Assembly (NCBI GenBank): GCA_905480395.1
Contig: CAJQQE010000014.1
Coordinates: 124,001-188,000, forward strand
Direction of reading: 5' to 3'
Source of the DNA: an uncultured Phycisphaerales bacterium
GTDB lineage: Bacteria; Planctomycetota; Phycisphaerae; Phycisphaerales; SM1A02
Length of the DNA stretch: 64,000 bases
This document shows positions 45,650 to 55,507 of the stretch, one piece after another; the first letter of the stretch is position 1; the number at the start of each line of letters is the position of its first letter. The notes under the pieces were generated by a model that did no database searches, was not told the origin of the DNA, and saw nothing but the letters and a program-made list of their open reading frames with translations. The translations under genes were made by a program, and so were the position numbers.

Positions 45650-48607
45650 ATGGCCACTTCCGCCCTCTCCGATCAGTCTCCGACGCCCCATGGCCATGCC
45701 GAGCCGGAACAACTGATCGCTGAACTCGTGCAGAGTTTTCAGAACACCGCGGAATCGGTGATCCCCCGTTTCCTCGAACAGATGCCGCGGATGTATTTTC
45801 AGGACACGGCTCATCACACCCAACTCAGCCATCTTCAGGCGATCGTCGCAGCACAGTCTGCGGCCCGTCCCCTCGACATGACGCTGACCAGTGATGATGG
45901 CTCGATCTGGACGACGATCCGCTCGGGGGACTCGCCCGGCGTGCTCGCGGATATCGTGAAAAACTTGCCCATGGACTTCTCGCTTCGCGCCGCGAAGGTC
46001 CACACCAGTCATGACGGTGGGATGGTCCTCGATACGTTCGAGTTTGGTGAACCCCAGCCATTCGACGAGACTGACCCTCCGCAGCGTGAGAAGCTTGAAG
46101 CGACCATCGAGTACGCCGCGACCGAACGCCCCGACTGGACGCCGGAACAGATCCGCGCCCACTTCGAAAACTGCGCCTCCGACTACGTCAATACTCTGAC
46201 GCCGTTGCGAATCTCCCATCACAATCAACTCTTCGAGCAGGTCGCCGGGACCGACGGCACGCTGGTGGAGATTGAGCCCGAATCGAATCCGCAAGAAAGT
46301 CGAATCACGGTCGTCTTCGGCAACGCCCGGACCCGCACCTCGCTTGAACGATGCGCCCTCTTGCTCGCCCGACATGGCGTGAGCATCAATCGTGCGTACC
46401 TTGATCTGATCAAAGATCCATGTCACGGCATCGTGACCTACGTGGGCTTCGTGGTCGAAGGGCCTGACGGAAAAGCCATCGATCCGGAAAGCACTCTTTG
46501 GAACACGGTTCGCAAGGATCTGACTCGCGTCAAATGGGTGCATTACGACGTCCTCGACTTGGTCAATAAGCATCCCCAACTCCACATCGGGCTGACCGAG
46601 ATCTCGCTGGCTCTCTCGCACCTCGCCCATCAAGTGCTCAATCCCAAGGCCCCTTTCGAGTTCACGCTCGATCGGGTGAAGGGCTGTGCGTGGGCAAACA
46701 TCACCATGACCATGTCGGTCGCACTTCTCTTCAAGAAGCGCTTCGACCCCCGTGGGCCGATGAGTGACGAGCAGTTCAAGAAGGCCGTGGAGGACTTGAC
46801 GACCGAGATCGAACGGACCGCGTCGAGTGAGACATCCCGGACGGTCCTGCTCTGCATGCTCGATGCGGTTCGCCATGTCCTCCGAACCAACTACCACGTC
46901 CACGGCCGGTTTGGCCTCGCGCTCCGTCTCGATCCCGAATTCCTCCGGAACGAAAACCGCCCGGCGCTCCCCTACGGTGTTTTCTTCGTACACGGCCGTG
47001 GGTTCGATGGCTTCCACGTCCGATTCCAGGACATCGCTCGCGGCGGACTCCGCGTGGTGATGCCGCGAACCGAAGCGCTGCATGGCCGCGAAGCCGAGCG
47101 TCTATACGACGAGGTCTACGGCCTCTCGTTCGCGCAGCAACTCAAGAACAAGGACATTCCTGAAGGTGGCGCCAAGGCGGCGATCCTTCTCGAACCCGGT
47201 GCGGGCGTCGACCGATGCGTCAAGGCCTTCGTGAACTCCCTGCTCGACTTGATCACGCCCGAAGAGCAGACCCGGAGCCAAGTCGTCGACCGCAGCGGAC
47301 TCGATGAGCTCATCTACCTCGGCCCCGACGAGAACATCACGCCGGCCCATATTGAGTGGATCGTCCGCCGCGCTCACCTCCGCGGCTACCCGCTCCCCAC
47401 CGCCTTCATGAGTTCGAAGCCCGGGGCTGGAATCAACCACAAGGTCTACGGCGTTACCAGCGAAGGCGTCAACGTCTTCCTAGAAGTCGCACTCCAGTCG
47501 GTGGGCATTGATCCACGGAAGCAGCCATTCACGGTCAAGATCACCGGCGGCCCGGATGGCGACGTCGCCGGAAACATGATCCGTATTCTCCATCGCGACT
47601 ACGGCGATAACGCCAAGGTCATCGCAATCGGCGACGGTTCGGGTTGCGCCGAAGATCCCGACGGTTTCAACACCAGTGAACTCATGCGACTCTTCGAGCA
47701 GGCGCTTCCGATCGCCGAATACGATCCGGCCAAGCTCGGCCCGCATGGTTCGGTGCACAGCGTCGACGAACCAGACGGCCCCCAGCTCCGAAACACCATC
47801 CACAATCGCGTGGTGGCAGATGCATTCGTTCCCGCGGGTGGTCGCCCCGCCACGATTCACGCGGGGAACTGGCAGGACTTTCTCCAGGCCGACGGCACCC
47901 CCAGTGCCAAGGTCATCTCCGAAGGTGCCAATCTGTTCCTGACGCCGGAAGCAAGAGAGCGACTCGGCGACGCCGGTTGTGTGATCATCAAAGACTCCTC
48001 TGCGAACAAGTGTGGGGTGATCTGTTCCAGTTTCGAAATCTGCGCCTGCATGGTCCTTGAGGAAGAAGAATTCCTCGCGATCAAATCGGTATACGTCGAC
48101 CAAGTACTCGTGAAACTTCGCGAGCTCGCCCGCCTCGAAGCCGAACTGCTCATCACCGAGCACCAGCGTCATCCCGAGACGAGCCTCCCCCAACTTTCGA
48201 CCTCTTTGAGTCGGATCATCAACGCCGCCGCGCCGGCCATCGCCGCATCCATCGCTGGTTGGAACGAAGAAGATCTCGAGCATGCCCGACAGTTAGTGCA
48301 CGACCATCTTCCGAAGATCCTGTTCGAGACCGGCGGAGATCGAGTCTGGACCAAACTTCCTGAACGGTATCTGCATTGGATGATGGCCAACCGACTCGCA
48401 TCGGGCATCGTCTATCGGGAAGGCATTGATTTTCTCGACGGCATGGAACCAAAGGCGGTTGCCCAACTCGCCCTGCGATATCTGAGGAAATCCGCAGAAC
48501 TTGGCAAACTTCTCGACTCGATCGATGAGTCGGCGTTGCCAGAACGAGCAGAGGTCACCAGGCTGCTTGGTCGGGGTGGCATCCGAGCGCTCCTTCACGA
48601 TTCCTGA
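45650..48607 (+). CDS. Large NAD-specific glutamate dehydrogenase
   Basis: 985 residues, the roughly 110-kDa GDH class rather than the 50-kDa hexamer. An N-terminal region of about 400 residues with ACT-like elements (GDSPGVLADIVKNLPM, RTRTSLERCALLLARHGVSINRAY) precedes the catalytic part. There FQDIARGGLRVVMPR, KNKDIPEGGAKAAILLEP with the active lysine, SKPGAGINHKVYGVTSEGV and ITGGPDGDVAGNMI (dinucleotide binding) are visible. The ATG at 45650 follows AAAGGA. It deaminates glutamate to 2-oxoglutarate; the ACT elements imply amino-acid allostery. Confidence 0.92.
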   Translation: MATSALSDQSPTPHGHAEPEQLIAELVQSFQNTAESVIPRFLEQMPRMYFQDTAHHTQLSHLQAIVAAQSAARPLDMTLTSDDGSIWTTIRSGDSPGVLADIVKNLPMDFSLRAAKVHTSHDGGMVLDTFEFGEPQPFDETDPPQREKLEATIEYAATERPDWTPEQIRAHFENCASDYVNTLTPLRISHHNQLFEQVAGTDGTLVEIEPESNPQESRITVVFGNARTRTSLERCALLLARHGVSINRAYLDLIKDPCHGIVTYVGFVVEGPDGKAIDPESTLWNTVRKDLTRVKWVHYDVLDLVNKHPQLHIGLTEISLALSHLAHQVLNPKAPFEFTLDRVKGCAWANITMTMSVALLFKKRFDPRGPMSDEQFKKAVEDLTTEIERTASSETSRTVLLCMLDAVRHVLRTNYHVHGRFGLALRLDPEFLRNENRPALPYGVFFVHGRGFDGFHVRFQDIARGGLRVVMPRTEALHGREAERLYDEVYGLSFAQQLKNKDIPEGGAKAAILLEPGAGVDRCVKAFVNSLLDLITPEEQTRSQVVDRSGLDELIYLGPDENITPAHIEWIVRRAHLRGYPLPTAFMSSKPGAGINHKVYGVTSEGVNVFLEVALQSVGIDPRKQPFTVKITGGPDGDVAGNMIRILHRDYGDNAKVIAIGDGSGCAEDPDGFNTSELMRLFEQALPIAEYDPAKLGPHGSVHSVDEPDGPQLRNTIHNRVVADAFVPAGGRPATIHAGNWQDFLQADGTPSAKVISEGANLFLTPEARERLGDAGCVIIKDSSANKCGVICSSFEICACMVLEEEEFLAIKSVYVDQVLVKLRELARLEAELLITEHQRHPETSLPQLSTSLSRIINAAAPAIAASIAGWNEEDLEHARQLVHDHLPKILFETGGDRVWTKLPERYLHWMMANRLASGIVYREGIDFLDGMEPKAVAQLALRYLRKSAELGKLLDSIDESALPERAEVTRLLGRGGIRALLHDS

Positions 48608-48746
48608 GCACTTCTCTTGCGGATTGACGGCCGCCGTCAGATTTGATTCTTGGGCGACGAAAATCGCCGAGAACCGAGACGCCGACTCACGTCATCGAGA
48701 GTCGGGCGATGAATTCGATTCGTCCCCGGCGACAGTCTGCTTGGCG

Positions 48747-50432
48747 TCACTCCGGTATCGGCGTGATCTCGAGGTCCTTGGGTCGACTCACTCGCGTCTG
48801 CCACTTGATCGACGCCGACGCCGCCTCGGTGCCCGCCGGCGCGAGGTCGATGTCCCACTTGAGAAATCCACGAATCGCGGCCGTTTCGAGGTAGTCCTGA
48901 TCCCCCGCGAGGGCGGGCGAGACATCCACCACTCGGATGTCGATGTCTTCATTTCGACTCACCGGACGACGATCCCAAACTTCGACCGAGACTTTTTTGC
49001 CGGCCAGATTCGCGAGGTCGATCCGGTAGTTCGTCGTGGTCTGCCGCCCTCCGCCAAGTAGACCGGTTCGTTCGGTATCCCGTCCGAGCACCTCCCGCAC
49101 AACACTGATTGATGGATCAATGCCGAACCAGACCTCAAAGTTCCCACCCGCGGGCACTTCTTTGAGTTGCGTCGATCCCAGATATTCACCCCCGGTGAAC
49201 AACGCCGCCTCACCCGCGAGGAGAACGTATTCACTGTTGTTCGCCGCGTCGGCTCGGAGATAGACCCCAGGGTCTGCGACCGGCCGCGTCACCAGAACAC
49301 GGGTCGTCGGGGCCGCAAATTCGGCGATCCGAAGTCGGGTGGCCGAGGAAACGTCGGACGGAATGCTCACGCGTTGGGGGAGTCGATACGTCACGGCAGT
49401 ACCAGCAGAATTCACCGCGGCATCGATTCCGGAACTCCGGAAGACGCCCTGGTCCCGCGGGTCCTCGTCCATCGCAAGGGCTTGGTTCGCCGCCTTCCTG
49501 GCCGGTCTTGAATCTGGTCTTCGATCGACGAACACTGGGATGATTTCACTTGGCCCACTGGGACGAGATGGCATGGCCGTCGAGAGCGTGAGGTCGATGT
49601 TGCTCCAATCGGCCCCGGCCTGGTGCCGGATCATCGCTTGGTACTCGATGGCCATGGTGTCGGAGCCTGGATTACTCCGAACGGAATAGGCCGGATCCCA
49701 TCCGGAGTTTCGACTGAGGTAACGAATCGAGACCCGTGCATTGCCGCCGGTCGCGGCGGTGATCCTCACCCGGGCCACGATCTCGTCGGGCCGGGTCATC
49801 GCCTTGACGGCTTTTTCGGCGCGTTGAACCTCCTCCGTGGCGTCGGCCAACGACTGCTCAATGACCAAGAGTGCTTCCTGCAGCGAGGTCCGTTGCCCTC
49901 GGATGAATTCGAACTGAGCACGAAGGGCGTCTAGATCGAGTGACGCCGTGCCCGCATGACCAGCCGCATCGGAAGCCGCACGAACGCCGACCATCCCCAG
50001 TAAAACGAGATCTGCCTCGACACCTGTCTTCTGCAACTGGATTCGGCGGAGTCCCTCGCGGGCGATCCGGAGCGCTTCGACTTCCGGTCGATCGCTGAGC
50101 TCATCCCCCACTGACCTGACCGAGGTGTCCACGCCGAGGACCTGCCAAGGAGCCTGGACCGAGGCTCGAATCGCTTCGACCGAGACCTCATCCGCGGGGA
50201 TACCCGCAAAGACCACCTCATGGGTACCGGGCTCGAGCTCAAGTTCTGCGAATTGCTCGATGCTCGCCACGTTGCGATAGAGCACCACTTTGTCGACGAC
50301 CGATTCAACCTCGTGAACGGCGGCGAGATCGATCTCGGGCTGCGTGGTCGCCGCGACGGCCAAGCAAGGGAGCCAAAGGGCGATGGACCGCACGAGCCAG
50401 ATTCGAGGAGAGAGAAAATCGTGGTTGAGCAT
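48747..50432 (-). CDS. DUF4139 / mucoidy-inhibitor-A-like exported protein
   Basis: 561 residues with a signal peptide (SIALWLPCLAVAATTQ). The N-terminal half has VVLYRNVASIEQFAELELEPG and FAGIPADEVSVEAIRAS, then a coiled-coil hairpin (about 130-225). The C-terminal DUF4139 region shows ARVSIRYLSRNSGWDPAYSV, AMIRHQAGADWSNIDLTLST and LGRDTERTGLLGGGRQTTTNY. This order is typical of the MuiA family, whose activity is unknown. Convergent with gdh. Confidence 0.88.
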   Translation of the reverse strand: MLNHDFLSPRIWLVRSIALWLPCLAVAATTQPEIDLAAVHEVESVVDKVVLYRNVASIEQFAELELEPGTHEVVFAGIPADEVSVEAIRASVQAPWQVLGVDTSVRSVGDELSDRPEVEALRIAREGLRRIQLQKTGVEADLVLLGMVGVRAASDAAGHAGTASLDLDALRAQFEFIRGQRTSLQEALLVIEQSLADATEEVQRAEKAVKAMTRPDEIVARVRITAATGGNARVSIRYLSRNSGWDPAYSVRSNPGSDTMAIEYQAMIRHQAGADWSNIDLTLSTAMPSRPSGPSEIIPVFVDRRPDSRPARKAANQALAMDEDPRDQGVFRSSGIDAAVNSAGTAVTYRLPQRVSIPSDVSSATRLRIAEFAAPTTRVLVTRPVADPGVYLRADAANNSEYVLLAGEAALFTGGEYLGSTQLKEVPAGGNFEVWFGIDPSISVVREVLGRDTERTGLLGGGRQTTTNYRIDLANLAGKKVSVEVWDRRPVSRNEDIDIRVVDVSPALAGDQDYLETAAIRGFLKWDIDLAPAGTEAASASIKWQTRVSRPKDLEITPIPE

Positions 50433-50523
50433 TTTTGAAACTCCGGATTCGATGAGCGATCGGAACCAACGACTTCAACCCTGAAAATCGCAATGCCACT
50501 GGCCTCTCAAGAAACCACGCCGA

Positions 50524-51522
50524 TCAGGTCCACCAAGGATCCGCCGGGGGCTCGAAGATGATGGCATCAGTCAGGAACTCAATGGCACGCTGCAGGCCTT
50601 CCTCGACCGACATCAGTGGATCTTCGTGCTCGATCGAAAGAACGTGGTCATAGCCCTGAACCCGAAGCATCGACACAAAGGGCTTCCAGAACTCATGGCC
50701 ATGACCCCAACCGCAAGTGCGGAACGTCCAGGAGCGATTCTGAAGATCGGCGTAGGGCCGAGCGTCGTTGTATCCATTGATCCGACCCTGATGAGGGTTG
50801 AGCTCGGTGTCCTTCGCGTGAACGTAGAAAAGCAGCCCCGCCTCGCCGAGCACTCGAGCAGCCTCAATCGGGTCGATGCCTTGCCAGAAAAAGTGGGAAG
50901 GATCCAGATTGGCGCCAAGCACTGGCTTGCCCTTCAAACCCGAAGCCTTCATCGACCGCTCGCTGAGCCTGATGAGCGTGTCTGGGTTGTAGGCGCAGAA
51001 TCCCGGATGAGCCTCCCAAGCCACGCGAACGCCATGCTTGCGACAGAACTTGGCCTGCGCCGACCAGTAAGGAACAAGTACTTCATCCCACTGGTACTGC
51101 AAGATGTCTGAGAAATCGTTGGGCCAAGCGCAGGTGACCCAGTTGGGCGTTCGGTCCGCCTTGGAACCGCCGGGACATCCGCTAAACGTGATCACCACAT
51201 CGGTACCAAGCTTCGGCGCTAGTTTGACTGCTCGTTCGAATGCGGTGTGATCCGCCTTGGCCGCACGGGCGGTCGGATGAACCGGATTGCCGTGAACCGC
51301 CAGTCCAGAGAGTTCGAGCCCATGGTCCCGGAGCGCTGATTTGATTCGATCCTGCTCCTTTGGGGAACCGAGTACCCGGGCCGCATCGAAGAATGGGGAG
51401 CCGGGGTACGCCCCGACCGGAATCTCGATCGCGTCGAGACCGCTTTCTGCACAGTAGGCCAATGTCTCTTCGAGACTTCGATCGGCAAAGAGTGCCGCCA
51501 TGACGCCCAATTTCATATTCAT
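50524..51522 (-). CDS. Sugar phosphate isomerase/epimerase family protein
   Basis: 332 residues of the AP-endonuclease-2 TIM barrel. Ligand-bearing segments are LDAIEIPVGAYPG, DVVITFSGCPGG, RVAWEAHPGFCAYNP, GKPVLGANLDPSHFFWQG, LLFYVHAKDTELN and DHVLSIEHEDPLMS. The overall pattern resembles the myo-inositol or keto-sugar epimerases widely duplicated in planctomycetes. Substrate undetermined. A second ATG two codons on is possible. It is not adjacent to sugar-related genes that would reveal a pathway. Confidence 0.87.
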   Translation of the reverse strand: MNMKLGVMAALFADRSLEETLAYCAESGLDAIEIPVGAYPGSPFFDAARVLGSPKEQDRIKSALRDHGLELSGLAVHGNPVHPTARAAKADHTAFERAVKLAPKLGTDVVITFSGCPGGSKADRTPNWVTCAWPNDFSDILQYQWDEVLVPYWSAQAKFCRKHGVRVAWEAHPGFCAYNPDTLIRLSERSMKASGLKGKPVLGANLDPSHFFWQGIDPIEAARVLGEAGLLFYVHAKDTELNPHQGRINGYNDARPYADLQNRSWTFRTCGWGHGHEFWKPFVSMLRVQGYDHVLSIEHEDPLMSVEEGLQRAIEFLTDAIIFEPPADPWWT

Positions 51523-51844
51523 TTCCTTTCAGATCAGTTTCGCGGCTCGTCAACGAGCCTGATTTCGATTCACCACACCAAGTCACCTGAAGATGATGTC
51601 GCCGGAGATGTCGGAGGCCTTGGCTCCGATCCATCGAGACCCGTCAACGCCCGCAAAATCGACCAAAGGCATGCGAGAGACGACCCATTTGACCTTCGAT
51701 CATCCTCGGACGGGACGCCGCCCGCGTTCATCCGGTCCCACTTCAATAGACCTTGGGTTCGGAGACTACCGCGCCCCGCAGGCTTCGCGGGGGGTTTTTT
51801 ATTCGTTCCTTGCAGGGAGCGGGTCTGGCGGGGAAACTGTTCAG
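51523..51844. other. Divergent leader region containing a terminator
   Basis: About 322 bases between the isomerase-like gene and the gene at 51845. No gene found. It holds the strong plus-strand intrinsic terminator listed separately, 45 bases before the next start, and an imperfect GGTCCCA/TGGGTTC complement just upstream (51734-51760) that could form an alternative fold. Confidence 0.45.
51774..51800 (+). terminator. Intrinsic terminator in the 5' leader of the gene at 51845
   Basis: CCCCGC and GCGGGG pair around AGGCTTC and are followed by GG then six T. It faces the downstream gene. It ends either an unannotated short transcript or acts as an attenuator. Confidence 0.75.
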
Positions 51845-53380
51845 ATGCGCCTCCCTCCGGTTCGTGTGGCCCTCGCCACCGTCATCTCAGCCCTGATTGC
51901 CATGAGCCTGGCCTTCTTGCCAGCATCGCCAGCCTTGGCCGACGACCCCCCGTCGATCGAGCCTGCGGCGGGTGCAAACGAGGATGCGGCCAAGACGCCG
52001 CCGGCTGAGCAGGACGCCGATACGACGGAAGCAACGCCCGCAGAATCAGCCCCCGTACCGACGCGGGTCTACCTCTGGGTTGATCGATATGAGGAACTCG
52101 GCGGGTTCATCGTCGAGGAAGATCATGACCTCCTCACCATTCGAGCTGTCGATGGGAAGATTCGGAGCTTTCCGAAGAACCGGCTCTTCAGGATCATTCG
52201 TCTCAACGACATTGACACGCCCCGACCCGGCATGGTCGAACTCCGTGACGGCACCTTGCTCAGCGGAGAGCTCGTCAAAGACGAATTTGACGAGGTGGAG
52301 ATCCGCATCGAGGGCATCACGACCAGGCTCCCCCGAGCGAGCGTCGTCCAAACTCGGCTGGATCTCACGCTCGAAGAGAAATACCAAAGATTCCAAGAGA
52401 TGATCGAGCCGGATGAGTACACCCGGCGGTTTGAACTTGCGTCTTGGCTCTTCGAAGAAAAGGCGTATCAACTCGCCCGCGCCGAACTCATTGAGATCGT
52501 TGCCAAGTCGCAACTCCCGCGAGCCGTTGAACTTCTGAAACTGGTCGAGGCCCAGCTCCTTCTCGAGGCGGACTCCGGAGCGTCCACGTCACCCTCCCCA
52601 CTCGACGGACGAACCCGCCCCGATGATCGCTCGACCGGGCCAGTGGACCTTCGAGATTTGCTTCCGAAGGAGATCATCTCCGCGGATGACGTCAACATCA
52701 TCCGGGTCTATGAGATCGATTTTCGCAAGCCGCCTCGGCTGCACATCTCCCCGGACACCATTCGCGAGATTCTGGAGCAATACGGCGCGAGTCCGCTGAT
52801 CCCTGCGGACAGCGGCGGCCGTACGGCGCTCTTCCGAGCCGAGTCGGCGGAAATCGTCGATCTCATGTTCCGACTCAAGGCTCGTGACCTGTACTCTCGG
52901 ATCGAAGTGAAGTCAGAGCCTCCGGCACTCAATCTCTTTCGCCAGCGGGTTCACGACGCGTGGCTGATTCCGAATTGTGCCACGAGCCGTTGCCACGGCG
53001 GCCTCGATGGAGGCCGATTCTTCCTCCACCGTCGAAATGCCAAGAGCGAACAAGTTCGCTACACGAATCTCTTGATTCTGGAACGCTGGAATGAGTTAGA
53101 AATGCCGTTGGTCGACTACCTCGACCCAGGCCGCTCGCTGTTGATCCAGTACGGCCTCCCTAAGAATGAAGCCCGATTCCCTCATCCCGACGTCAAAGGA
53201 TGGTCTCCGGTCTTCAGTAAAGGCAATCCGAGGCTCCTTCGCGACGCCTTCGGCTGGATGAACAGCATGTATCGACCGCGGTCCCGCTATCCGGTCGATT
53301 ACGAGGCTCCCATCATCTCCACGCCTGATCTCCCCGAGCCCCAGTCATCCGACTCGCCCGATGACCGCCGCGGCCGCTGA
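51845..53380 (+). CDS. Exported protein of unknown function with a CX4CH motif
   Basis: 511 residues from the ATG at 51845, which opens a signal peptide (VISALIAMSLAFLPASPALA). A low-complexity Pro/Ala/Glu region follows to about residue 70, then strands such as RVYLWVDRYEELGGFIVEED and the repeat-like GMVELRDGTLLSGELVKDE. Near residue 378 is CATSRCHGG, a CX4CH sequence (C378, C383, H384) preceded by DAWLIPN; such spacing can attach heme c. The C-terminus mentions no further cysteine motif. Planctomycete exported proteins often carry cytochrome-c-like sites, but the family here is not recognised. Confidence 0.7.
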   Translation: MRLPPVRVALATVISALIAMSLAFLPASPALADDPPSIEPAAGANEDAAKTPPAEQDADTTEATPAESAPVPTRVYLWVDRYEELGGFIVEEDHDLLTIRAVDGKIRSFPKNRLFRIIRLNDIDTPRPGMVELRDGTLLSGELVKDEFDEVEIRIEGITTRLPRASVVQTRLDLTLEEKYQRFQEMIEPDEYTRRFELASWLFEEKAYQLARAELIEIVAKSQLPRAVELLKLVEAQLLLEADSGASTSPSPLDGRTRPDDRSTGPVDLRDLLPKEIISADDVNIIRVYEIDFRKPPRLHISPDTIREILEQYGASPLIPADSGGRTALFRAESAEIVDLMFRLKARDLYSRIEVKSEPPALNLFRQRVHDAWLIPNCATSRCHGGLDGGRFFLHRRNAKSEQVRYTNLLILERWNELEMPLVDYLDPGRSLLIQYGLPKNEARFPHPDVKGWSPVFSKGNPRLLRDAFGWMNSMYRPRSRYPVDYEAPIISTPDLPEPQSSDSPDDRRGR

Positions 53381-53509
53381 GAGTCGGGATCACGTTGATC
53401 ACTGATCGAGCCTCGGGATAACCGCTACAATCCCCCTTTAGCCCCCTGCGGTCGGATCGAGATCCGATTGCCACCACGGACCGTTCAGAAGACGGAGACG
53501 ACGACGACC

Positions 53510-55501
53510 ATGCAGCCACGGCCGAGCCTCATCATGCTTCCCCTCTCCCTTCTCCTTCTCGCCGGCTTGACCGGATGCGGAGAAAGTTCGGATACCGGGA
53601 ACGACACCATTGCCAAGATCAACGCCGATTACGCCGCGGTGCTTCGTGAACGGCCAGTCATCCGCGAAGAACGCGGCTCGACCGATGATTCCGCGGAAGA
53701 ACTCCGGAGGATCGCAACGCGAGCCGACACCATTGGCCGGACCTCCGATGCCAGGTCTGCTGCGAATCTTGCAGCCAACATTCGGTCGGCTGCCGGATCT
53801 TTCGAGTTCGACGAAGCCGTCCGCATGGAATCCTCCGCCCAAGCACTCCGCATGATCATTCGATCGCTCGCGGGGGATGCCGAGCTTCTCCAGTCCGCCG
53901 CGATGGCCGCCGAGTCAATGGACAATTCTGCCGCCAACCTCGTCATCGAATCGAGCCTCGCCGACGCCCGGTCCCGGATCGCGGCGACCGAAGACCAACT
54001 CGACACCCTCAACGAGCAAATCAGTCAGTCCGAGGGGCAACGAGATTCGCGAATCTCCCGCGCTGCGGCGCTGGAATCAACCGCTGGTGAGCGTGGACGA
54101 TCAGGCGTTGACGCCGGTCCTTTGGATGGCCTCGATCACATCAACGAGTCAATTGATCTTCGACAACAGGCCCGAGGCCATCGAATCGCGGCCGCCCGTG
54201 ACCGCATTGCCGTCGAGACCCTCGAACCGACCGTCCGAGTTACGGAATCCCGACGCGACGGCCAGAACAATATTCTAGACAGCGCCCGATCCGCCAGAAA
54301 GAACGCGGAACGCCGACAGGACGCGGCGATGACGTATGCCAGCGAGGTTCGATCCGGCCTCGAAGCGCTCGCTCAGACCATCTCCACATCGCTCGCCGAG
54401 TTGAATGTGATGGAAGACGAGCAGATCCTGCCTCGCTTCGAAGCGTCGATCCGAGACTTTGACTCCTCAGTCAACAGCGCCCGACAATTGAAGAACGGTG
54501 GAAGCAAGTCCGAAGCCGCCAGCGGATCCCGAGCGATTGCCAATGCTGAATTCGGCAAGGGAAGAGTCGCTTGGGAGGCCGCCACGATGCAAAACCGACG
54601 GGCTGACGTCATGGCTCGCGTGGCTGCCTCCGGCGTCATTCAGGACAACGCGGCCCTCAAGACCAAACTCGAATCGACGATCGCTTCACGCGATGCGTTT
54701 CTTCTCGAGGCTGCCGCCTCGATGCAGAAGGGACTCGACGCCCTCAACGGCGTGCAGGCCAAGGATGCGACCGACGCGAAGATCGTGCAGCAAATCCAGC
54801 GAGCAATCGAGGGCGTCAAAGGTGGCGATCTCGTTTCGATGTCGGACGCCGCACGGATCGAGCGAAGCAGCAACCGAAGCGCGGCCACTCGTTCGAGCAG
54901 TCGCTCGAGCACGGCCGACACTGGTTCCGGATTCGGAACCCCCGGGGCGATCGCCAAGTTTCTCAGCAATCCACCAGCCAACGCGGACGCTGCCAATCGA
55001 CTCAATGCCGCACTGGTCGCCAAGTCAGAAACGGCGCAGCAGCTCAAGAAAATGTTCACCGCCCAAGGCAATCTCCTGAATGGCCTGATCGCCGCGATGG
55101 ACACCCGATTTGGTGAGGCAGCGACTGCGACCGCGATGAAATCTTCAGAGGGAATGGCTAATGGCCCCCTCTCCTCCACCTTCACCGTCGACTCCGTTGA
55201 TGGGGACACCGGAACCCTCAAGTCGGAGGATGGCCAGAAAATCATCGTCAGTAAAGGCACGAACGGCTGGTTCGTGGACCTCGATGCCACCCTCAAGGCT
55301 GATCCTCAGATCGAGATGATGGTCGCCATGGCCGGACCAATGATGGACCGGATGATGGCCGGCATGTCCGAGACGATCGGTGCCATGGTCAAAAAGGTCT
55401 ACGCCGGAGACTTCGACTCCGCCGATGCCGTGATGGCAGCCCTCCAGGAATCACTCGCCCAAAGCATGATGGGCGGAGCGGGCGGCGGCCGACGCCCCTG
55501 A
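53510..55501 (+). CDS. Long coiled-coil lipoprotein of unknown function
   Basis: 663 residues from the ATG at 53510. The signal LPLSLLLLAGLTGC ends at a lipobox cysteine, so it is lipid-anchored. From about residue 150 to 330 the sequence is heptad-rich (RIAATEDQLDTLNEQISQSE, AAARDRIAVETLEPTVRVTE), typical of coiled coil. Later parts have RLNAALVAKSETAQQLKKMF and a beta-like block VDGDTGTLKSEDGQKIIV near 570. Low Cys and high Ala/Arg/Glu/Ser. It is convergent with queG with only six bases between stops. No family recognised. Confidence 0.7.
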   Translation: MQPRPSLIMLPLSLLLLAGLTGCGESSDTGNDTIAKINADYAAVLRERPVIREERGSTDDSAEELRRIATRADTIGRTSDARSAANLAANIRSAAGSFEFDEAVRMESSAQALRMIIRSLAGDAELLQSAAMAAESMDNSAANLVIESSLADARSRIAATEDQLDTLNEQISQSEGQRDSRISRAAALESTAGERGRSGVDAGPLDGLDHINESIDLRQQARGHRIAAARDRIAVETLEPTVRVTESRRDGQNNILDSARSARKNAERRQDAAMTYASEVRSGLEALAQTISTSLAELNVMEDEQILPRFEASIRDFDSSVNSARQLKNGGSKSEAASGSRAIANAEFGKGRVAWEAATMQNRRADVMARVAASGVIQDNAALKTKLESTIASRDAFLLEAAASMQKGLDALNGVQAKDATDAKIVQQIQRAIEGVKGGDLVSMSDAARIERSSNRSAATRSSSRSSTADTGSGFGTPGAIAKFLSNPPANADAANRLNAALVAKSETAQQLKKMFTAQGNLLNGLIAAMDTRFGEAATATAMKSSEGMANGPLSSTFTVDSVDGDTGTLKSEDGQKIIVSKGTNGWFVDLDATLKADPQIEMMVAMAGPMMDRMMAGMSETIGAMVKKVYAGDFDSADAVMAALQESLAQSMMGGAGGGRRP

Positions 55502-55507
55502 GCCTCT

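Noticed and set aside
45458-47083. Long upstream extension of the ribF frame
   Set aside because: It is antisense to the glutamate dehydrogenase; RibF homology starts at MLGLTIGNFDGVHLGH.
48620-48645. Terminator after gdh (TGACGG-CCG-CCGTCA)
   Set aside because: Stem is only six pairs with a three-base loop and T content afterwards is weak.
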